A DNA stretch of 64,000 nt, from contig NC_013385.1 of the NCBI RefSeq assembly GCF_000024605.1, positions 801,501 through 865,500 on the forward strand. The letters are read 5' to 3'. Origin of the DNA: Ammonifex degensii KC4 (GTDB lineage: Bacteria; Bacillota; Desulfotomaculia; Desulfotomaculales; Ammonificaceae). Shown here piece by piece: positions 61,160 to 64,000 of this stretch. The notes beneath the pieces are model-generated. The model was not told the origin of the DNA and ran no database searches. It was given only the letters and a program-made list of their open reading frames with translations. Numbering within the stretch: the first letter of the stretch is position 1; each line of letters starts with the position of its first letter. The position numbers and the translations under genes are program-made.

Positions 61160-61785
61160 TACGCCCGCCTCCTCTCGGTCTGGGCTAAAATAAAGCAGGT
61201 CCTGGCTAATCCCTTTTCCCCTGCTCGGGCGTAAAGGTCTCCGAGCCGGAAGAGAATAGCTGCGCGCAGGAGACGCGGAATATTTTCTGCCTGCAGGGCT
61301 TGGCGCAGAAGCTCTATAGCCTGGTGGCTTTCTCCTCTTTTAGCCAGCCGAACGGCGCGAGAGAAGAAGGCAGCTGCGGTCCTCTCATCGGTGTAAGAGG
61401 GAGGAACTGAAGGAGAAGGGCAGGGAGGCACCAGTTTAAGCTCCTGCCGGGGAAGGCACGGTGCCCTGAGGGCCGGAGGCAGAAGGCGCCGCCGGTTGTG
61501 CCGGTAGTAGCGGCGGTAGTGGTACAGAGACCAGAAAAGCATTCCCCAGCCCAGAAGAACCGCCCAGAGGGTGGCGAGTAGCACAGCGAAAACGGTGGTC
61601 GAAACGGCACCGGGCACAAAAAGCTCCCGCAACCAGAGGCGAGCCAGCAGGTACCAGCCAACCGCCGCCAGAACCCACAGCAGGGCGACCGTCAGTACTC
61701 CCCAGGCACCCAATGTCAAGAATCCCAGGAGGAAAAGGCCGATTCTCTCCTTCAGCGATTTCTTCCCGAGCCTGCTCCCCACCAT
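61159..61785 (-). CDS. PgaD-like membrane protein with TPR-like tail
   Basis: The 208-residue protein has two hydrophobic helices (about 17-52 and 62-86) followed by LYHYRRYYRHNRRRLLP, the layout of PgaD, the small partner of PgaC. The C-terminal 75 residues (FFSRAVRLAKRGESHQAIEL...) look like a tetratricopeptide repeat, not usual in PgaD. No ribosome site precedes ATG at 61785; TATAAT on the minus strand at 61796-61801 lies close enough for a leaderless mRNA. It heads the exopolysaccharide operon. Confidence 0.6.
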   Translation of the reverse strand: MVGSRLGKKSLKERIGLFLLGFLTLGAWGVLTVALLWVLAAVGWYLLARLWLRELFVPGAVSTTVFAVLLATLWAVLLGWGMLFWSLYHYRRYYRHNRRRLLPPALRAPCLPRQELKLVPPCPSPSVPPSYTDERTAAAFFSRAVRLAKRGESHQAIELLRQALQAENIPRLLRAAILFRLGDLYARAGEKGLARTCFILAQTERRRA

Positions 61786-62077
61786 AACGGAAAAAATTAT
61801 ACCCCCGAAAAAAAAGCAAGTACCGGCCGGCTCTAGATCGTGTTAACCCACTGTAGGAGTCTTGAACCCCACCGTCCCCGAGCCAGGACGAACTACCAAA
61901 GAAGATCGACGTTTCAGCTCAGGGCTTTAAGAGCCCTGCTCAGCGGAGCCACCGGATCCCGCAAGGGAGGAAGATTATTGAACACCTCACCCGACACTCT
62001 CCTCAGCCTCTGCCTTTCCTGTTGTACTTGTGGTACCACTTTTAGAAAAATGGGGGGAGCGCGAGGGGAAAGTCCAC
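61786..62077. other. intergenic region before the tnpB-only element
   Basis: It holds the minus-strand TATAAT at 61796-61801 and a hairpin CAGGGCT/AGCCCTG (about 61920-61938). I see no gene and nothing else recognisable. Confidence 0.5.
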
Positions 62078-62171
62078 CCCCTCAATTCATTGAGGGGATA
62101 CACGGACCCCCTCGCGGTATAACTTGCAGGTATAATGGCATAAAGGCCCAGGGAAAGGAGGTGAAACGTGA

Positions 62172-63400
62172 GTGCCCCTCGTCACCCTCAGAGCCCAGGT
62201 TCACGCCGACCCCGAGACCCTGGCCGTCCTCAAGGACGCCATGTTTTGCGCCACCAAGGTCTACAACGGCCTCCTCTGGCACCTCCGGAAGGAGTACGAA
62301 GAGACCGGGAAGGTGGACATATCCCGCAAAAACCTCAACCGCATCTTAAAAGAACTCCCCCGGGCGAAGGGCTACTACTCGATGTCCGTGCAGCTCACGC
62401 GGGAAGAAGTGCGAGAAGCATATAAGTCTTTCTTTGCCCTCAAGAAAAAGGGCCTCACGCAGCACGAGGCTCCAGGATTTCGCCGGAAAGATTATCTCTC
62501 CCCGCTCAAGTACGTCCAGAGCGGCTTCAAGGTGGAAGGAGATAAGGTCACGGTTTCTCTGGGCACCGGCCGGGAAGACGGGGTGAGGGAAGTTTCCTTC
62601 CGCATTTCCCACCGTCCCGGCGTGGAGTACGAGCGGGTGCGGGAGCTCTCCATCACCTACGACAAGGTGTCCGGGCGAATCGAAGCCCGTCTGGTGGAGG
62701 TGAAGGCGAACCCGTGTCCCGGCAGACTGAGGGTAGCCTTGGATCTGGGGGAGACCATCCTCATGGCGGCCGCCTTCGAGGACGGGACCGTGCTGCTCTA
62801 CTCCGGCAGGTTTATCAAGTCGGTGAGGCGGTACTGGCAGAAGGTACGGGCAAGCCTCAAGCCAAACTCCCGCAGGTGGAGGGAGGTAGCCCACCGGGAA
62901 AAGCTTCAGGTGGAGCACTTGCTCCACGTGGCCACGTCCCACTTCATAGAGGAGTGCGTGAGGCGGGGTGTGGGAGAGATAGCCATCGGGGCGATCACGG
63001 GCATCCGCGAGAGCATCGACTATGGTGATCGGCTCAACCAGAGGCTGCACGCCTGGCCGTACCGGAAGCTCATCAACATGCTCAAGTACAAGGGGGCGTT
63101 GGCGGGATCATGGCCCGGGACAATGTGGACGAGAGGAACACGTCTGTGCGCTGTCACGCCTGCGGGCGTGTACTGCCTTCCAACCGGAAACACAGGGGGC
63201 TTTACGTGTGTTCCTGTGGGTGGAAGGCGCAGGCGGATGTAAACGGTTCTTTGAACATTTTCGAGAGGGCGTACGAGGTATCTCCCGTCAAGGGGAGTAG
63301 TGGCCGTGTGGCGCGGCCTGTGGTCCTGTCGCTCCACCTGGGGTGGCACGGAGTCCACGAACCAAAGCGCAAGGAAAAGACCTTGCGTGCATCCCTTTAA
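62172..63400 (+). pseudogene. tnpB: TnpB with a -1 frameshift
   Basis: GTG at 62172 follows AAAGGAGGTG. The first frame (to about 63106) has the RuvC-I Asp in VALDLGETILMAAAF and the second RuvC segment IAIGAITGIRESIDYGD, without the usual catalytic Glu at its canonical place. The zinc finger (CHACG and CSCGW) and last RuvC Asp (ADVNGSLNIF) are in another frame starting near 63110. One missing G in the G-run at 63104-63106 would join them (LAGIMARDNVDERN). TATAAT at 62131-62136 precedes. Confidence 0.85.
63277..63388 (+). ncRNA. putative TnpB guide-RNA scaffold at the element's right end
   Basis: This overlaps the 3' end of tnpB and aligns with the decayed copy at 31557-31664. Hairpins CTCCC/GGGAG and CCGTG/CGCGG are kept in both with paired changes. 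TnpB RNAs are known to come from this part of the element and to end near its right border. Confidence 0.5.
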
Positions 63401-63453
63401 AGGGATGCCCCTCAATTCATTGAGGGGAGGACGTCACGACTAGAAGTTCATGC

Positions 63454-63459
63454 TATAAT
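63454..63459 (+). promoter_or_regulatory. extended -10 promoter box for the RHH gene
   Basis: TGCTATAAT carries a consensus TATAAT with the TGn extension, 36 bases before the ribbon-helix-helix gene start. No convincing -35 is present. Confidence 0.55.
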
Positions 63460-63494
63460 GAAAGCAAGAACGTACTACACAGGGAGGGAAGGTT

Positions 63495-63701
63495 TTGAAA
63501 ACGAGGGAAAAGGTCAAGGCCGTGCAGGTGCGCTTGAGCGAGGAAGAATGGCGCTTCCTGCGCCGCCTGGCGGTCGACCTGGACACCACGGTGTCGGAAA
63601 TTATCCGCAGCTACATCGGCTACCTGCGGTGTGGGGGCAGGCCCGTCGGCCTCGTATCCGGAGAAGGACAGGAGAGGGACAATGCGGACGCTGAGCGTTG
63701 A
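63495..63701 (+). CDS. ribbon-helix-helix (CopG/Arc-like) protein
   Basis: The 68-residue protein has the strand AVQVRLSEEEWRFLRRLAVD followed by LDTTVSEIIRSYIGYL, the strand-helix-helix pattern of small DNA-binding regulators. TTG at 63495 follows GGGAGGGAAGG. A 36-codon frame overlaps its end. It may regulate itself or a linked element. Confidence 0.72.
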   Translation: MKTREKVKAVQVRLSEEEWRFLRRLAVDLDTTVSEIIRSYIGYLRCGGRPVGLVSGEGQERDNADAER

Positions 63702-63792
63702 CTTCCACTATCTGACCGACCAGGTCCTGTCGCCCCTGACGCTGCGCCTAGGGCAAGGCTCGACGCCACAGTACGCGGGCTTGCCAGGTTGA
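63682..63792 (+). CDS. 36-codon open frame, possible gene fragment
   Basis: ATG at 63682 follows GGAGAGGG and reads MRTLSVDFHYLTDQVLSPLT to a TGA at 63790. It overlaps the RHH gene by 20 bases. It might be the start of a lost transposon or partner gene; I do not recognise it. Confidence 0.25.
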   Translation: MRTLSVDFHYLTDQVLSPLTLRLGQGSTPQYAGLPG

Positions 63793-63851
63793 TTCGGAGC
63801 GTGAGCCTGAAGTAGCCGTTAAAGGTTTAAAAAGGAAAAGGAGGAAAAAGC

Positions 63852-64000
63852 GTGACTCGGGAAGAATGGCGCAGAGCTCTTGAGGGCGCTGGCTACATCC
63901 CTACCGAAGAAATATGCAGCGCTCTCTGCCTCGCGGAGGCCTTAAAAAAGCCCTTGCTGGTGGAAGGCCCTCCGGGGGCGGGTAAAACATACTTGGCAAA
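63852..64000 (+). CDS. MoxR-type AAA+ ATPase, N-terminal part
   Basis: GTG at 63852 follows AAAAGGAGG. The 49 visible residues read YIPTEEICSALCLAEALKKP, LLVEGPPGAGKTYLA, with the Walker A GPPGAGKT. This is the start of MoxR/CoxD-like chaperone ATPases. The gene runs off the window. Confidence 0.8.
   Translation, partial: MTREEWRRALEGAGYIPTEEICSALCLAEALKKPLLVEGPPGAGKTYLA

Larger units (their letters stand above)
62078..63427 (+). mobile_element. tnpB-only IS200/IS605-type element
   Basis: Both ends carry the same 20-base hairpin CCCCTCAATTCATTGAGGGG (62078-62097 and 63408-63427). Just inside the right end is a second perfect 20-base palindrome GCATCCCTTTAAAGGGATGC (63389-63408). Between them lies one tnpB gene and no transposase, so movement needs a TnpA in trans. 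Confidence 0.88.

Overview
The window is GC-rich DNA from what looks like a spore-forming, probably thermophilic member of the Clostridia (Ammonifex/Moorella-like; inference). The clues are the chromosomal order yicC - remA - gmk - rpoZ - coaBC, paired SPOCS-domain proteins, a SpoIIM-type membrane protein, frequent TTG/GTG starts behind strong GGAGG sites, and many IS607/IscB/TnpB elements.

Positions 1 to about 45,570 read as the right-hand part of an integrative conjugative element (ICE): TadE-like protein, HerA-like ATPase, SpoIIM-like protein and HD-GYP protein at the left; a ParM-like actin with a putative parC and ParR; a RusA-like nuclease; a replication-relaxation protein behind long palindromes; a VirD4-type coupling protein; and excisionase plus tyrosine integrase at the right end. 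Its left end lies outside the window. The element is packed with defence cargo: a complete type III-C CRISPR effector operon (cmr1, cmr6, csx11, cmr4, cmr5, cmr3) preceded by a CorA-like membrane protein and followed by a 27-repeat array; two near-identical AbiEii/Fic modules bracketing that CRISPR locus as 2.28-kb direct repeats; a DUF6922/AbiEii pair whose toxin gene is split by an IS607-type element; a one-polypeptide type IIG restriction-modification enzyme flanked by direct copies of the coupling-protein 3' end; and a HEPN protein next to a type III-like Mod/Res pair in lower-GC DNA.

From about 45,570 onward the sequence is mostly chromosome: a CBM25-type protein whose 3' end meets the integrase, a glycosyltransferase, a nucleotidyltransferase/phosphomannomutase with an in-frame TGA near its end, two SPOCS proteins, yicC, remA, gmk, rpoZ, coaBC, and a leftward PNAG-like exopolysaccharide operon (PgaD-like, DivIVA-like, PgaC-like, polysaccharide deacetylase). 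The gmk-rpoZ junction is interrupted by an IscB element into which a second IscB element has inserted; each has a HEARO/omegaRNA-like leader. A tnpB-only IS200/IS605-type element with hairpin ends, a ribbon-helix-helix gene and the start of a MoxR-type ATPase close the window.

The most unusual points are the ICE-borne type III-C locus whose Cas10 (Csx11) has lost both the HD and the GGDD motifs yet sits beside a CorA-type effector; the direct repeats bracketing that locus; the IscB-in-IscB nesting, from which the outer gene can be rejoined in frame; and the IS607 insertion, from which the empty site can be rebuilt around a GG core.
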